This document shows, piece by piece, positions 7,716 through 17,555 of a stretch of 64,000 bases of DNA; positions within the stretch are counted from its first letter, which is position 1, and each line of letters opens with the position of its first letter. The stretch spans positions 397,143 through 461,142 of the forward strand of contig NZ_BMLT01000003.1 in the NCBI RefSeq assembly GCF_014645375.1, read 5' to 3'. A model generated the notes under the pieces. The model made no database searches, was not told the origin of the DNA, and saw nothing but the letters and a program-made list of their open reading frames with translations. Source of the stretch: Marinobacterium nitratireducens (GTDB taxonomy: Bacteria > Pseudomonadota > Gammaproteobacteria > Pseudomonadales > Balneatricaceae). Position numbers and translations under genes: made by a program.

Positions 7716-8642
7716 TCAAACCCGTCCGGCATAGGCCTTGGCCTTGTCGGCAACCGAGGCCTTCGGGCCCGGCACACTGGCACCGGTCTGCGGCGTGACC
7801 GGGAAAATGGCGTTGATCTGACCGGTACCCGAGCTGCCGAAATAGGGAGTGACGATCTCGGCGCCTCGGTCGTACTCGGACCAGCCCAGTGCGCCCAGCA
7901 GCATGGCGGTATCGTGCATGAAGCCCTCGCCGTGCCCCTTGACCGCGTACTCGGGCAGCATTTGGCAGAAGGCGTCCCATTCACCGCGCTTCCACATCTC
8001 GACGACTTCGTGATCGAGCATCTCGAGGAAGGGGCTCCAGATCCGGTTGAGGTAATCCGGCGCCTGGCCGTTCTGGGCGAAGCGGTGCGACAGCGAGCCG
8101 CTGGCGAGGATTGCCACCGTGCCGTCGTAGTGCTGCTCGATTGCCTCGCGCATGGCCCAGCCAAGGCGCGCGCTGTCGTCCAGGTAGTGCGCCATGCACA
8201 TGGCCGAAACCGAGATCACCTTGAAGTGCCGGTCTTGGTTCATGTAGCGCATCGGTACCAGGGTGCCGTATTCCGGGTCCAGCGAGGTGGCATCGTGTGC
8301 CAGCGTCTCGACGCCGTGCCCGTTGCAGGCCTTGGCCAGAATGCGTCCGAGTTCGGGGTTGCCGTCGAAGCCGAACTCCATATTGGAGATGAAGTGCGGC
8401 AGCTCGTTGCTGGTATAGGTGCCCGCAAAATGCGGTGCGCAGTTGATGTGGTAGGCGGCATTGACCAGCCAGTGGGTATCGAACACCACTATGGTATCCA
8501 CGCCCAGCTCCCGGCAGCGACGACCGATTTCAAGATGGCCGTCGATGGCGGACTGGCGGCAGCCCTTCTGCGGCCCGTCCAGTTCCGACAGATACATCGA
8601 CGGCACATGCGTGATCTTGGCGGCTAACGCGAGTTTGCCCAT
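7716..8642 (-). CDS. hpaD: 3,4-dihydroxyphenylacetate 2,3-dioxygenase (class III extradiol)
   Basis: 308 residues of the LigB-type extradiol dioxygenase family. It opens the ring of homoprotocatechuate next to the hydroxyls to give 5-carboxymethyl-2-hydroxymuconate semialdehyde, using non-haem Fe(II) in the cytoplasm. The usual metal-ligand positions are visible: His12 in KITHVPS and His57 in VVFDTHW; the C-terminal half has ILASGSLSHRFAQNG (catalytic His region) and the GFMHDTAMLLGALGW segment. E. coli HpaD is about 283 residues, so the C-terminal AQTGAS...AYAGRV tail is slightly extended. It is last in the leftward hpaF-hpaR-ALDH-hpaD run, 97 bp after the ALDH gene. Confidence 0.93.
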   Translation of the reverse strand: MGKLALAAKITHVPSMYLSELDGPQKGCRQSAIDGHLEIGRRCRELGVDTIVVFDTHWLVNAAYHINCAPHFAGTYTSNELPHFISNMEFGFDGNPELGRILAKACNGHGVETLAHDATSLDPEYGTLVPMRYMNQDRHFKVISVSAMCMAHYLDDSARLGWAMREAIEQHYDGTVAILASGSLSHRFAQNGQAPDYLNRIWSPFLEMLDHEVVEMWKRGEWDAFCQMLPEYAVKGHGEGFMHDTAMLLGALGWSEYDRGAEIVTPYFGSSGTGQINAIFPVTPQTGASVPGPKASVADKAKAYAGRV

Positions 8643-8739
8643 GCTATTACCCTTTTGTTGTTGGCTACGGGTGCTGCCCTGCAGCGACCCGGCAATTTCA
8701 GTTTGGCGTAAAAGTCGTGACGGTGACTGCGATCTGGTA

Positions 8740-10170
8740 TCAGTTCGGGTCGCGCACCACCAGCAACCGCAGTTCGGTCATATCCTCGATGGCGTAGCGC
8801 ACGCCTTCGCGGCCCAGACCACTGTCCTTCACGCCACCGTAGGGCATGTGGTCGACGCGCCAGGACGGCACATCGCCGATCACCACCCCGCCGACTTCCA
8901 GCTCATCCCAGGCTTTCTGAATCTTGTAGATATCGCGGGTGAAGATGCCGGCCTGCAGGCCAAAATCGGAGTTGTTCACCTCGGCCAGCGCCGCGTCGAA
9001 ATCGCTGAAACGCGACAGGATAGCTACCGGGCCGAACGCCTCCTGGGTGTTGACGTCGAGCTCCGCAGAGACGTTCTCCAGCAGCGTCGCCTGCAGCATG
9101 GCGCCGTCGCGCTCGCCGCCGGCCAGCAGGGTGGCGCCCTGCTCCAGCGCATCGGTAACCCAGCCGTGCAGACGCGCGGCTTCCTTCTCGGAAATCATCG
9201 GCCCGATGAAAGTGGACTCGTCGTGCGGGTCGCCGGATTTCAGTGACCTGACCGCGTCGGTCAGACGCTCGCGCACGGCGTCATAGAGCGACTCGTGCAC
9301 CAGTATCCGCTGCACGCTGATGCAGCTCTGGCCCGACTGATAGTAAGCGCCGAAGACGATTCGCTCGACGGCGTCTTCGATATCTGTGCCCTCGTCCACA
9401 ACGCAGGCGGCGTTGCCGCCAAGCTCCAGCACCACCGGCTTTTTCCCGGCCCTGGCCTTGAGCTGCCAGCCCACTTCCGGGGAACCCGTGAAGCTCAGCA
9501 GCTTGAGGCGCTCATCGGTGGTGAAGAGATCGGCACCGTCACGGTGACAGGGCAGAATCGAGAAAGCGCCTTTGGGCAGATCGGTCTCCGCCAGTATCTC
9601 ACCGATGATCAGCGCACCGATCGGCGTGAGGCTCGCGGGTTTGAGCACGAAGGGACAGCCCGCGGCCAGTGCCGGCGCGACCTTGTGCGCCGCCAGGTTG
9701 AGCGGAAAGTTGAACGGCGAAATAAAGGAGCAGGGTCCGATCGGTACCCGTTTCCACATCCCAGTGTAACCTTCCGCGCGGGGGCTGATGTCCATCGGCA
9801 CCACCTCACCGCCGATGCGCACCGACTCTTCGGCAGCGATACGGAAGGTATCGATCAGCCGGGTCACCTCGCCGCGGGCGTCCTTGATCGGCTTGCCCGC
9901 CTCGACACAGAGCGCTTCGGCCAGCTCGTCGAAGCGCTCCTCGAAACGCTTCACGCAATGGTTCAGAATCGCCTGGCGCCTGTAAGCCGGAAGCTTGCGC
10001 ATCGGTTCCGTCGCCTCGACCGCTGCCGCGATGGCGCGATCGATCGCCTCGACGTTGGCCAGGGCGACGCGGGTCGCGACCTCACCGCTGTACTTGTCGA
10101 CAACCGCCAGGTCCTGGTTGGGCGCCTCGGCAACGTTGGCTAGGAAGTAGGGATAGCTGGATTTCAGCAT
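8740..10170 (-). CDS. Aldehyde dehydrogenase of the hpa cluster
   Basis: 476 residues from the ATG at 10170; the frame extends to 10221 but lacks conserved sequence there. It is a classical NAD(P)-dependent aldehyde dehydrogenase: SPFNFPLNLAAHKVAPALAAGCPFVLKPAS (cofactor fold), SFTGSPEVGW, VLELGGNA (general-base Glu) and QSGQSCISVQR (nucleophilic Cys). The C-terminal VPSWRVDHMPYGGVKDSGLGREG places it among lactaldehyde/phosphonoacetaldehyde-type enzymes rather than with HpaE, which is encoded separately at 14903. In this setting it could oxidise succinic semialdehyde (the HpaI product) or 4-hydroxyphenylacetaldehyde feeding into the pathway; the sequence does not decide. An HpaR-type box lies 73 bp upstream. 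Confidence 0.85.
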   Translation of the reverse strand: MLKSSYPYFLANVAEAPNQDLAVVDKYSGEVATRVALANVEAIDRAIAAAVEATEPMRKLPAYRRQAILNHCVKRFEERFDELAEALCVEAGKPIKDARGEVTRLIDTFRIAAEESVRIGGEVVPMDISPRAEGYTGMWKRVPIGPCSFISPFNFPLNLAAHKVAPALAAGCPFVLKPASLTPIGALIIGEILAETDLPKGAFSILPCHRDGADLFTTDERLKLLSFTGSPEVGWQLKARAGKKPVVLELGGNAACVVDEGTDIEDAVERIVFGAYYQSGQSCISVQRILVHESLYDAVRERLTDAVRSLKSGDPHDESTFIGPMISEKEAARLHGWVTDALEQGATLLAGGERDGAMLQATLLENVSAELDVNTQEAFGPVAILSRFSDFDAALAEVNNSDFGLQAGIFTRDIYKIQKAWDELEVGGVVIGDVPSWRVDHMPYGGVKDSGLGREGVRYAIEDMTELRLLVVRDPN

Positions 10171-10239
10171 TGAAGTCGGTCTCCGTCTGTGGGTCCGGGA
10201 TGCACCAGGCGTCCGCTGCACCCGATACCGATCACGAAT

Positions 10240-10257
10240 TAATTAATATATTAATTA
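10240..10257. promoter_or_regulatory. HpaR-type operator, ALDH-hpaD promoter
   Basis: Perfect 18-bp palindrome TAATTAATATATTAATTA, containing the core TTAATATATTAA (10243-10254) shared with the boxes at 11299, 11577 and 61702. It lies between hpaR and the leftward aldehyde dehydrogenase gene, indicating a separate regulated promoter for ALDH-hpaD. MarR-family HpaR is the obvious binder (inferred). Confidence 0.75.
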
Positions 10258-10320
10258 TATACCTGTAACGACACCGCCGGGATGACCTGTCCCCCGCCGG
10301 AGCGCTTCAGCGCCTCAATT

Positions 10321-10743
10321 TCAGGGCTTGATCTTGCAGAGCTTGCTCAGCAACCCTTTGAGCAGCTCCATCTCCTGCGGCGAGAACTGCCTGGCAAGCT
10401 CGCGGTAGCGGGCTTCCATGCCGGGACTGACGCGCTCGAACATCTCGCGGGCCTGATCGGTCAGACTGAGCAGCGTACGGCGCTGATCCTCCTCGGACTT
10501 GCGTCGCCGTATGTAGCCCTGCTGCTCGAGCCGGTTGATGATCCCGGTCAGGCTGGGGCTCAGAATACAGCACAGATCGGCGAGCTGCTTCGACTCCAGC
10601 TCCTGGTGCTCGTTGAGCGCCCGGATGACCCGCCATTGCTGCTCGGTCATCGGGATCTCCTGCAGCAACGGCCGGAAGAACCCCATGGTCGCTTCGCGGG
10701 CTTTCAGCAGCTGCAGCGGTATGGAGTCGTCAAATTTTCGCAT
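10321..10743 (-). CDS. hpaR: Homoprotocatechuate operon repressor HpaR (MarR family)
   Basis: 140 residues with the MarR winged-helix layout: IPLQLLKAREATMGFFRPLLQEIPMTEQQWRVIRALNEHQELESKQLADLCCILSPSLTGIINRLEQQGYIRRRKSEEDQRRTLLSLT. This arrangement (LLKAREA...FFRP near the N-terminus, then TEQQWRV) is characteristic of HpaR, which represses hpa genes until 4-hydroxyphenylacetate or homoprotocatechuate is bound. The ATG at 10743 has an AGGAA site and matches known HpaR starts; an ATG at 10833, overlapping the hpaF stop as ATGA, would add 30 unconserved residues and may instead provide translational coupling. Its likely targets are the TTAATATATTAA boxes around it. Confidence 0.88.
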   Translation of the reverse strand: MRKFDDSIPLQLLKAREATMGFFRPLLQEIPMTEQQWRVIRALNEHQELESKQLADLCCILSPSLTGIINRLEQQGYIRRRKSEEDQRRTLLSLTDQAREMFERVSPGMEARYRELARQFSPQEMELLKGLLSKLCKIKP

Positions 10744-10829
10744 GGGTACGGAAGTTCCTGTCTCACTACAAGCGGGTGTCGCCTGAATTATCGGACAACT
10801 GCCGCCGTCGACAAAGCCATTCCTGTCAT

Positions 10830-11222
10830 TCATCGCTCACCGCCGGCAAAGAGCGGATGAATGTTGTTCTTGTTGAACTTGAGTACCGGATCGAGCTCCG
10901 TCATCTCGAAGGAAATCTGGCAGTAGCCGTTATCGGTAACCGGCTTCATCCAGTCGCAGAGAATCTCGAATACCCTGCCGGCGACCCGTTGCTTGAGTTC
11001 CATATCGCGCCCGTGACCGATTTTCAGGTTGAGATTCAGGAACGCGAATCCCTCGCGCCCGTCCGCAACCCGGAAGTCGTCACAGCGGATAGCGCGGCTG
11101 CGCACCCCCCCAATCGGGAAGGCGCCGGTAGACACCACGTACTCGTGCAGCGCCTTGAACAGTGACTGGAACTCCAGCTTCTGGTGCAGGTTACCCGAGT
11201 ACTCAACAATAAAGTGCGGCAT
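10830..11222 (-). CDS. hpaF: 5-carboxymethyl-2-hydroxymuconate delta-isomerase
   Basis: 130 residues of the CHMI family (tautomerase superfamily, trimeric, catalytic N-terminal Pro). The protein starts MPHFIVEYSGNL, so Pro2 is exposed after Met removal, and continues to GGVRSRAIRCDDFRVADG, where Arg residues bind the substrate carboxylates, and LNLKIGHGRDMELKQ. It isomerises 5-carboxymethyl-2-hydroxymuconate to 2-oxo-hept-3-ene-1,7-dioate after HpaE. It heads the leftward hpa operon, with an HpaR box 77 bp upstream, and its stop overlaps an ATG in the hpaR frame. Confidence 0.95.
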   Translation of the reverse strand: MPHFIVEYSGNLHQKLEFQSLFKALHEYVVSTGAFPIGGVRSRAIRCDDFRVADGREGFAFLNLNLKIGHGRDMELKQRVAGRVFEILCDWMKPVTDNGYCQISFEMTELDPVLKFNKNNIHPLFAGGER

Positions 11223-11693
11223 ACCACTGCCCTCTCTTTCGTACAGGAACGCTGCTCGTCGCGATGCCTGCGTTAAATTTCACTAACAGCCAATTTAGTT
11301 AATATATTAAGTTGTGTCAAGCGGCAGCGTCGCTCGGCCTGGTCTCATCTACCTGATGCCCCCCAGTCAGCGATCGCTTCAGTATGCAGCTGTGATAGGG
11401 ACAGAGCCCGCACGCAGGGGCCTTCAGGCCAGAAACCACCGCCAGTCCATCGTACGGACGCCGATATCGAAGCGGCCTTGACGCTCTACGTCGACAGAAA
11501 AGCTTTGACAAACTTAACATATTAACTATTATGATTGTTATCACGATCAAGCAGACAGCGCTTCGCAGAATTTTAGTTAATATATTAACATTAAAGGCGG
11601 CGCCGGAACTGCAGGATCCTGCCCCAAGGCTCCTGCGAACAGGCTACCGAGCCCCGGGCAGCCGGTCGCAACTCAACAACGACGGACAAGATC
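11223..11693. promoter_or_regulatory. Divergent hpa promoter region with three HpaR-type boxes
   Basis: Between hpaF (leftward) and hpaH (rightward). Boxes: TTAATATATTAA at 11299-11310 (hpaF side), TTAACATATTAA at 11514-11525, and GTTAATATATTAAC at 11576-11589 (hpaH side). The sites at 11294-11310 and 11572-11588 share the identical 17-nt string TTTAGTTAATATATTAA. The remaining sequence has no credible gene. Confidence 0.8.
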
Positions 11694-12497
11694 ATGCTAA
11701 ATAAAGAACAAATCGCCATCGCGGCCGACCGTCTGTACGCGGCCGAAACCGGCCGCCAGCAGATCCCGGCCCTTACGCTCGACTACCCGCAGATGGACAT
11801 GGCCGACGCCTACGCCATCCAGAAACAGTGGGTCGACCGCAAGGTCGACGAGGGCCGTGTCGTCAAAGGCTACAAGATCGGTCTCACCTCCCGTGCAATG
11901 CAGATGGCCGTGAATATCGACGAGCCCGATTACGGTGTACTGCTCGACGACATGTTCTTCGAGGACGGCGCCACCCTGAACGCCGCAGACTTTCTCGATC
12001 CGCGAATCGAGGTCGAACTGGCCTTCGTGCTGAAAAAGCCGCTGTTCGGCGAAAACGTCTCGGTCATCGACGTCCTCAACGCCACCGACTATGTGATGCC
12101 CGCACTCGAGCTGATCGCCGCGCGCTGCCAGCGCACCCATCCGGAAACCGGCTACACCCGCAAGGTGTTCGACACCATCGCCGATAACGCCGCCAACGCC
12201 GGCGTCATCCTGGGCGGACGCCCAATACGGCCGACCGATATCGACCTGCGCTGGGCCGGCGCCCTGCTATACCTAAACGGCCAGATCGAGGAGACGGGCA
12301 TCGCCGCCGGCGTGCTCGGCCATCCGGCCAAGGGTATCAGCTGGGTCTGCAAGCGCTTTGCACCGCACGGCATTGGTCTGGAGCCGGGCCAGGTCATCCT
12401 GGCGGGATCCTTCACCCGTCCCGTTCCGGTCAAGGCCGGCGATACCGTGCACGCCGATTACGGTCCGCTCGGCGGCATCGCGATCAACTTCGCCTGA
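11694..12497 (+). CDS. hpaH: 2-oxo-hept-4-ene-1,7-dioate hydratase
   Basis: 267 residues of the HpaH/MhpD hydratase family (FAH superfamily fold). It adds water to 2-oxo-hept-4-ene-1,7-dioate, giving 4-hydroxy-2-oxoheptanedioate; it needs a divalent metal. Visible signatures: [11 protein letters not shown] near residue 60, the metal-binding [13 protein letters not shown] (E-x-E near 105), [11 protein letters not shown], and [13 protein letters not shown] ... [15 protein letters not shown] at the C-terminus. Length equals that of E. coli HpaH. First gene of the rightward operon hpaH-hpaI-hpaG1-hpaG2-hpaE, with two HpaR-type boxes upstream. Confidence 0.95.
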   Translation: MLNKEQIAIAADRLYAAETGRQQIPALTLDYPQMDMADAYAIQKQWVDRKVDEGRVVKGYKIGLTSRAMQMAVNIDEPDYGVLLDDMFFEDGATLNAADFLDPRIEVELAFVLKKPLFGENVSVIDVLNATDYVMPALELIAARCQRTHPETGYTRKVFDTIADNAANAGVILGGRPIRPTDIDLRWAGALLYLNGQIEETGIAAGVLGHPAKGISWVCKRFAPHGIGLEPGQVILAGSFTRPVPVKAGDTVHADYGPLGGIAINFA

Positions 12498-12526
12498 GTC
12501 AGACAGCGAATACAGGAGAAACCTTG

Positions 12527-13333
12527 ATGGAACTGCCCAAGAACCGCTTCAAGCAGGGCCAGGCCAGCGGCCGTCCCCAGTACGGTCTCTGGCTCGGTCT
12601 GCCCGACAACAGCGCCGCCGAGATCGCTGCCGTCGCCGGCTTCGACTGGCTGCTGATCGATTCCGAGCACGCGCCTTTCGATCTGCGCAGCATCATGGCT
12701 CATCTGCAGGCAATGGCGCCGTACGACGTGGCGCCCATCGTTCGGCCGGTCGAGGGCGACACCGCGCTGATCAAGCAGCTGCTCGATATTGGCGCCCAGA
12801 CGCTGCTGGTACCGATGGTCGATACCGCCGAACAGGCCCGCCAGCTGGTGCAGGCGGTGCGCTATCCGCCGCAGGGCATCCGCGGCCTCGGCACCTCGCT
12901 GGCCCGTGCCGCACGCTGGAACCAGGTGCCGGGATACCTGCACAAAGCCAACGATGAAATCTGCCTGCTGGTACAGGTCGAGACCGCCACCGCACTGGAG
13001 AACCTCGACGAGATTCTCGCGGTCGAGGGGGTCGATGGCGTCTTTATCGGCCCGTCCGATCTGTCCGCCTCCATGGGCTACGTCGGCGATGCCGGCAACC
13101 CCACGGTGGTCGCGGCGATCGAAGCAGGAATCGGCAAGATCCGCGCCGCCGGCAAGTATGCCGGGCTCCTGTGCCTCGATCCGGCGCTGGTTACGCAATA
13201 CGTGCAGCAGGGCGCAAGCTTCGTCGGCGTCGGCGTCGACACCCTGATCCTGGCCCAGGGCACCCGCAAACTGGCGCAGCAGTTCAAGAGCGACGTGCCG
13301 GTTGCGGACGACAAGCCCCAGGCCGGCTACTGA
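12527..13333 (+). CDS. hpaI: 4-hydroxy-2-oxoheptanedioate aldolase
   Basis: 268 residues of the class II, metal-dependent HpcH/HpaI aldolase family. It cleaves 4-hydroxy-2-oxoheptanedioate to pyruvate and succinic semialdehyde. Motifs: YGLWLGLPDNSAAEIAAVAGFDWLLIDSEHAPFD (catalytic His in EHAPFD), RPVEGDTALIKQLLDIGAQTLLVPMVDTAEQA, PPQGIRGLGTSLARAARWN, VQVETATALENL (metal Glu) and GVFIGPSDLSASMG (metal Asp). The ATG at 12527 is 5 nt after a CAGGAGA site; a TTG directly before it is in frame but not needed. It lies 29 bp after hpaH. Confidence 0.95.
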   Translation: MELPKNRFKQGQASGRPQYGLWLGLPDNSAAEIAAVAGFDWLLIDSEHAPFDLRSIMAHLQAMAPYDVAPIVRPVEGDTALIKQLLDIGAQTLLVPMVDTAEQARQLVQAVRYPPQGIRGLGTSLARAARWNQVPGYLHKANDEICLLVQVETATALENLDEILAVEGVDGVFIGPSDLSASMGYVGDAGNPTVVAAIEAGIGKIRAAGKYAGLLCLDPALVTQYVQQGASFVGVGVDTLILAQGTRKLAQQFKSDVPVADDKPQAGY

Positions 13334-13356
13334 ATCGAGGAGCCCGTAAGGCCCCA

Positions 13357-13380
13357 ATGACTTACTTCAAGAGTGAATGA
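13357..13380 (+). other. Seven-codon mini-ORF directly before hpaG1
   Basis: ATG at 13357 follows a CGAGGAG site and encodes MTYFKSE, stopping at 13380, immediately before the hpaG1 ATG at 13382. The hpaG1 start itself has little ribosome-site sequence, so re-initiation from this mini-ORF is plausible. Alternatively it is chance. Confidence 0.3.
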
Positions 13381-13381
13381 C

Positions 13382-14050
13382 ATGACTGCAGAAACTCTGG
13401 TCAACAGCAAACTGGTCTGCGTCGCACTGAACGACAAGGAGCAACTGGCCACGCTGGAGGCGACCTTCAACGAAGCGCCGTACAAGAAGCCGCCGACCCA
13501 GCCGGTGCTCTACTACAAGCCGCGCAACACCTGGAACCGCAACGGCGCCGAGATCGAGTGGGCGAAGGACTTCGACGGTAGCGACGTGCCGGCCATGGCG
13601 GTCGGTACCAGCCTCGGCGTGGTAATCGGCAAGGAAACCTGCCGTGTCAGTGCTGAAGAAGCACTCGACTATGTCGGCGGCTACACCATCGTCAGCGACT
13701 TCTCGCTGCCGGAGCAGAACTACTACCGCCCCGACATCAAGGGCAAGTGCCTCGACACCACAGCACCTGTAGGTCCTGAGATCGTTACGGCGGACAAGAT
13801 CACCAACCCGGAAACCCTGAGCGTCAGTATTAGCGTCAATGGCGAACAGAAAAGCGTCGTTGAACTGGCCAACATGGAGCGCAGCGTTGCCGAGCTGATC
13901 AGCATCATCTCGCGCATCATGACGCTGCAGGCGGGCGAGATCATCGCCGTCGGCTTCGCCGGCAACCGTGTGCCGGTCGCCAAGGGCGACAAGGTCGAAT
14001 CAAGCATCGAGGGTATCGGTACCCTGAGCAACACTCTGGGAGGCGCCTGA
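13382..14050 (+). CDS. hpaG1: Homoprotocatechuate pathway FAH-domain protein, HpaG N-half
   Basis: 222 residues, corresponding to the N-terminal half of bifunctional HpaG/HpcE (5-oxopent-3-ene-1,2,5-tricarboxylate decarboxylase/isomerase). Motifs are the FAH-fold phrases PVLYYKPRNTWNRNG, VGTSLGVVIGKETCRVSAEEALDYVGGYTIVSDFSLPEQNYYRPDIKGKCLDT and VAELISIISRIMTLQAGEIIAVGF. In the first domain the metal-binding E-x-E is replaced by a GVVIG context, as usual for the HpaG N-domain. It is followed after 3 bp by hpaG2. In enteric bacteria the two halves are fused; here they are separate genes. A GTG 9 nt upstream (13373) is an alternative start. Confidence 0.85.
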   Translation: MTAETLVNSKLVCVALNDKEQLATLEATFNEAPYKKPPTQPVLYYKPRNTWNRNGAEIEWAKDFDGSDVPAMAVGTSLGVVIGKETCRVSAEEALDYVGGYTIVSDFSLPEQNYYRPDIKGKCLDTTAPVGPEIVTADKITNPETLSVSISVNGEQKSVVELANMERSVAELISIISRIMTLQAGEIIAVGFAGNRVPVAKGDKVESSIEGIGTLSNTLGGA

Positions 14051-14053
14051 GCC

Positions 14054-14836
14054 ATGAGACACGCACGCATCATCCTCGACGGCCGCGAACTCGATATCCA
14101 GATCGACGCCAACGACCGCCTCACCACCACTGACGGCGAGGCACTCATCGTAGATCTGGATTCCGACCAGATTACCTGGCTGCCGCCGGTCAAAGAGCCG
14201 GGCACCATTTTCGCGCTGGGCATCAACTATGCCGATCACGCCTCTGAGCTGGCGTTCGAGCCACCGAAAGAGCCGCTGGTCTTTATCAAGCACGCGAACA
14301 CGCTGACCGGTCACAAGCAGGTGAGCTACCGTCCTGACAACATCGACTATCAGCACTACGAGTGCGAACTGGTTGCTGTGATCGGCAAAACCGGTAAGAA
14401 CATCAAGCGTGAAGATGCTCTGGATTACGTAGCCGGCTACACCGTCTGCAATGACTTCGCGATCCGCGACTACCTGGAAAACTACTACCGCCCCAACCTG
14501 CGGGTCAAAAGCCGCGATTCGCTGCTGCCAATGGGCCCCTGGATCGTCGATACGGCGGACATCCCCGATGCCAACGCGCTGAAACTGACCACTACGGTGA
14601 ACGGCAAGGTGACTCAGGACGGTACCACCAGGGACATGATCTTTGACGTACCTTTCGTGATCGAATACCTCAGCAAGATCATGACCCTGAACCCGGGCGA
14701 CATGATCTGCACCGGCACCCCCCACGGTATCGTTGACTGCCAGCCCGGCGACACCGTCGTCTGCACCATTGAAGATATCTGCTCACTCGAGACACGCATG
14801 GTCAGCGAGCAGGAATACTACGGCGACAAATACTGA
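14054..14836 (+). CDS. hpaG2: 5-oxopent-3-ene-1,2,5-tricarboxylate decarboxylase, HpaG C-half
   Basis: 260 residues of the fumarylacetoacetate hydrolase superfamily, matching the C-terminal HpaG domain. The active-site signatures are present: FALGINYADHASEL, LVFIKHANTLTGHKQ, the metal-ligand pair HYECELVAVIGK (E-x-E) and VCNDFAIRDY with a following Asp, then GDMICTGTPHGIVDCQPGDTV. With HpaG1 it decarboxylates and isomerises the pathway intermediate to 2-oxo-hept-ene-dioate. The start is 3 bp after hpaG1 and the HpaE gene follows 66 bp later. Confidence 0.9.
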   Translation: MRHARIILDGRELDIQIDANDRLTTTDGEALIVDLDSDQITWLPPVKEPGTIFALGINYADHASELAFEPPKEPLVFIKHANTLTGHKQVSYRPDNIDYQHYECELVAVIGKTGKNIKREDALDYVAGYTVCNDFAIRDYLENYYRPNLRVKSRDSLLPMGPWIVDTADIPDANALKLTTTVNGKVTQDGTTRDMIFDVPFVIEYLSKIMTLNPGDMICTGTPHGIVDCQPGDTVVCTIEDICSLETRMVSEQEYYGDKY

Positions 14837-14902
14837 GAACAAGACCCGTCCCGGGCGCCAGGCCAAGGCCTTGCCGGGATCAGACAGAACGGGAGACACA
14901 CA

Positions 14903-16438
<1,536 letters not shown>

Positions 16439-16480
16439 GGCGCAAGGACGCTCCGAAGAACCGATAACGCCTCCCGATCA

Positions 16481-16513
16481 AGGCCATTCGCTTGCGAATG
16501 GCCTACGCTTTTT
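16481..16513 (+). terminator. Intrinsic terminator after hpaE
   Basis: Perfect stem AGGCCATTCGC (16481-16491) with GCGAATGGCCT (16494-16504), then ACGCTTTTTCT. It separates hpaE from the TRAP binding-protein gene 38 bp later and may be partially read through. Confidence 0.85.
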
Positions 16514-16541
16514 CTGGCGACAACAACAAAAAGGTAACAGC

Positions 16542-17555
16542 ATGCGCAAACTCGCCTCCCTGCCCGCCTTCGCGCTCTCGGCCACACTGCTGGCCGGCGG
16601 CGCCCAGGCAGCCGAATACAACCTGCGTTTCGCCCACTTCTGGCCCGCGACCTCCGGCATGCACCAGGCCTTCGAGAGCTGGGCGCAGGCGCTGGAAGAA
16701 GACTCCGACGGCCGAATCGAAGTGGAGTTTTACCCGTCCCAGACGCTGGCCAAGGCGCCGCAGAGCTACGATGCGGTGAAAAACCGCATTGCCGACCTCA
16801 CCGCCACCGTCCTGGGTTACAGCGCCAACCGTTTCCCGCTGACCCAGGTGGTCGAGCTGCCGGGCCTGGTCAAGACCGCCACCCAGGGCTCCTGCATGGT
16901 GCAGTCGCTGTATGACGAGGGACTGATCAGCGCCGAGTTCGAGGACACCCATCCCATTTACCTGTTCACCCACGGCCCCGGTCACCTGCATACCAAGGAA
17001 AAGGCTATCCACGAACCCGAAGACCTGGCCGGTCTGAAGATCCGTCGCCCCACCACCGTGGTGGCCGAGCTGCTGGAGGGTCTCGCTGCCCAGCCGGTCG
17101 GCATGCCCGCGCCGGAAGCCTATCCGTCGCTGCAGCGCGGCGTGATCGACGGCGTTTCGTTTCCCTGGGAGGGCATGAAGAGCTTCCGGCTCAACGAGGA
17201 GGCCAGTCACCATACCGAAATCGGCCTCTACACCGTCTCCTTTATCATCACGATGAACAAGGGCATCTACGACGGCATGCCGGATGACCTCAAGCAGATC
17301 GTCGACGCGCACTCCGGCCAGGCATGGGCGGCCAAGGCCGGCGCGGCCTTCGATGAGCTCGACAACCTCGGGCGCCAGGAGGCCGTCGACGCAGGGCACG
17401 AAATCATCACGCTGGAAGGCGGCGCCGAGAACCCGGCCTGGAAACCGGTGCTCGATGCGGCCACCGAGAAGTACCTCGGCGGACTCGAGGACAAGGGACT
17501 CCCGGCTCGAAAGGTTTACGCCAGGGCGAAAGAGCTGAGCGAGAGCTGCGGCTGA
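16542..17555 (+). CDS. dctP: TRAP transporter substrate-binding protein, DctP type
   Basis: 337 residues. Residues 1-23 form a signal peptide (RKLASLPAFALSATLLAGGAQA-AEYN) for the periplasm, followed by the DctP fold: LRFAHFWPATSGMHQAFESWAQALEEDSDGRIEVEFYPSQTLA, LTATVLGYSANRFPL, LKIRRPTTVVAELLEGLAAQPVGMPAPEAYPSLQRGVIDGVSFPWEGM (the Arg that binds the substrate carboxylate is typically in the KIRRPT segment). It sits directly after the hpa operon, suggesting a phenylacetate-type aromatic acid as ligand (inference). No DctQ or DctM is adjacent, so it must pair with membrane subunits encoded elsewhere; the nearest DctQM (33779, 34246) already has its own binding protein. Confidence 0.9.
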   Translation: MRKLASLPAFALSATLLAGGAQAAEYNLRFAHFWPATSGMHQAFESWAQALEEDSDGRIEVEFYPSQTLAKAPQSYDAVKNRIADLTATVLGYSANRFPLTQVVELPGLVKTATQGSCMVQSLYDEGLISAEFEDTHPIYLFTHGPGHLHTKEKAIHEPEDLAGLKIRRPTTVVAELLEGLAAQPVGMPAPEAYPSLQRGVIDGVSFPWEGMKSFRLNEEASHHTEIGLYTVSFIITMNKGIYDGMPDDLKQIVDAHSGQAWAAKAGAAFDELDNLGRQEAVDAGHEIITLEGGAENPAWKPVLDAATEKYLGGLEDKGLPARKVYARAKELSESCG

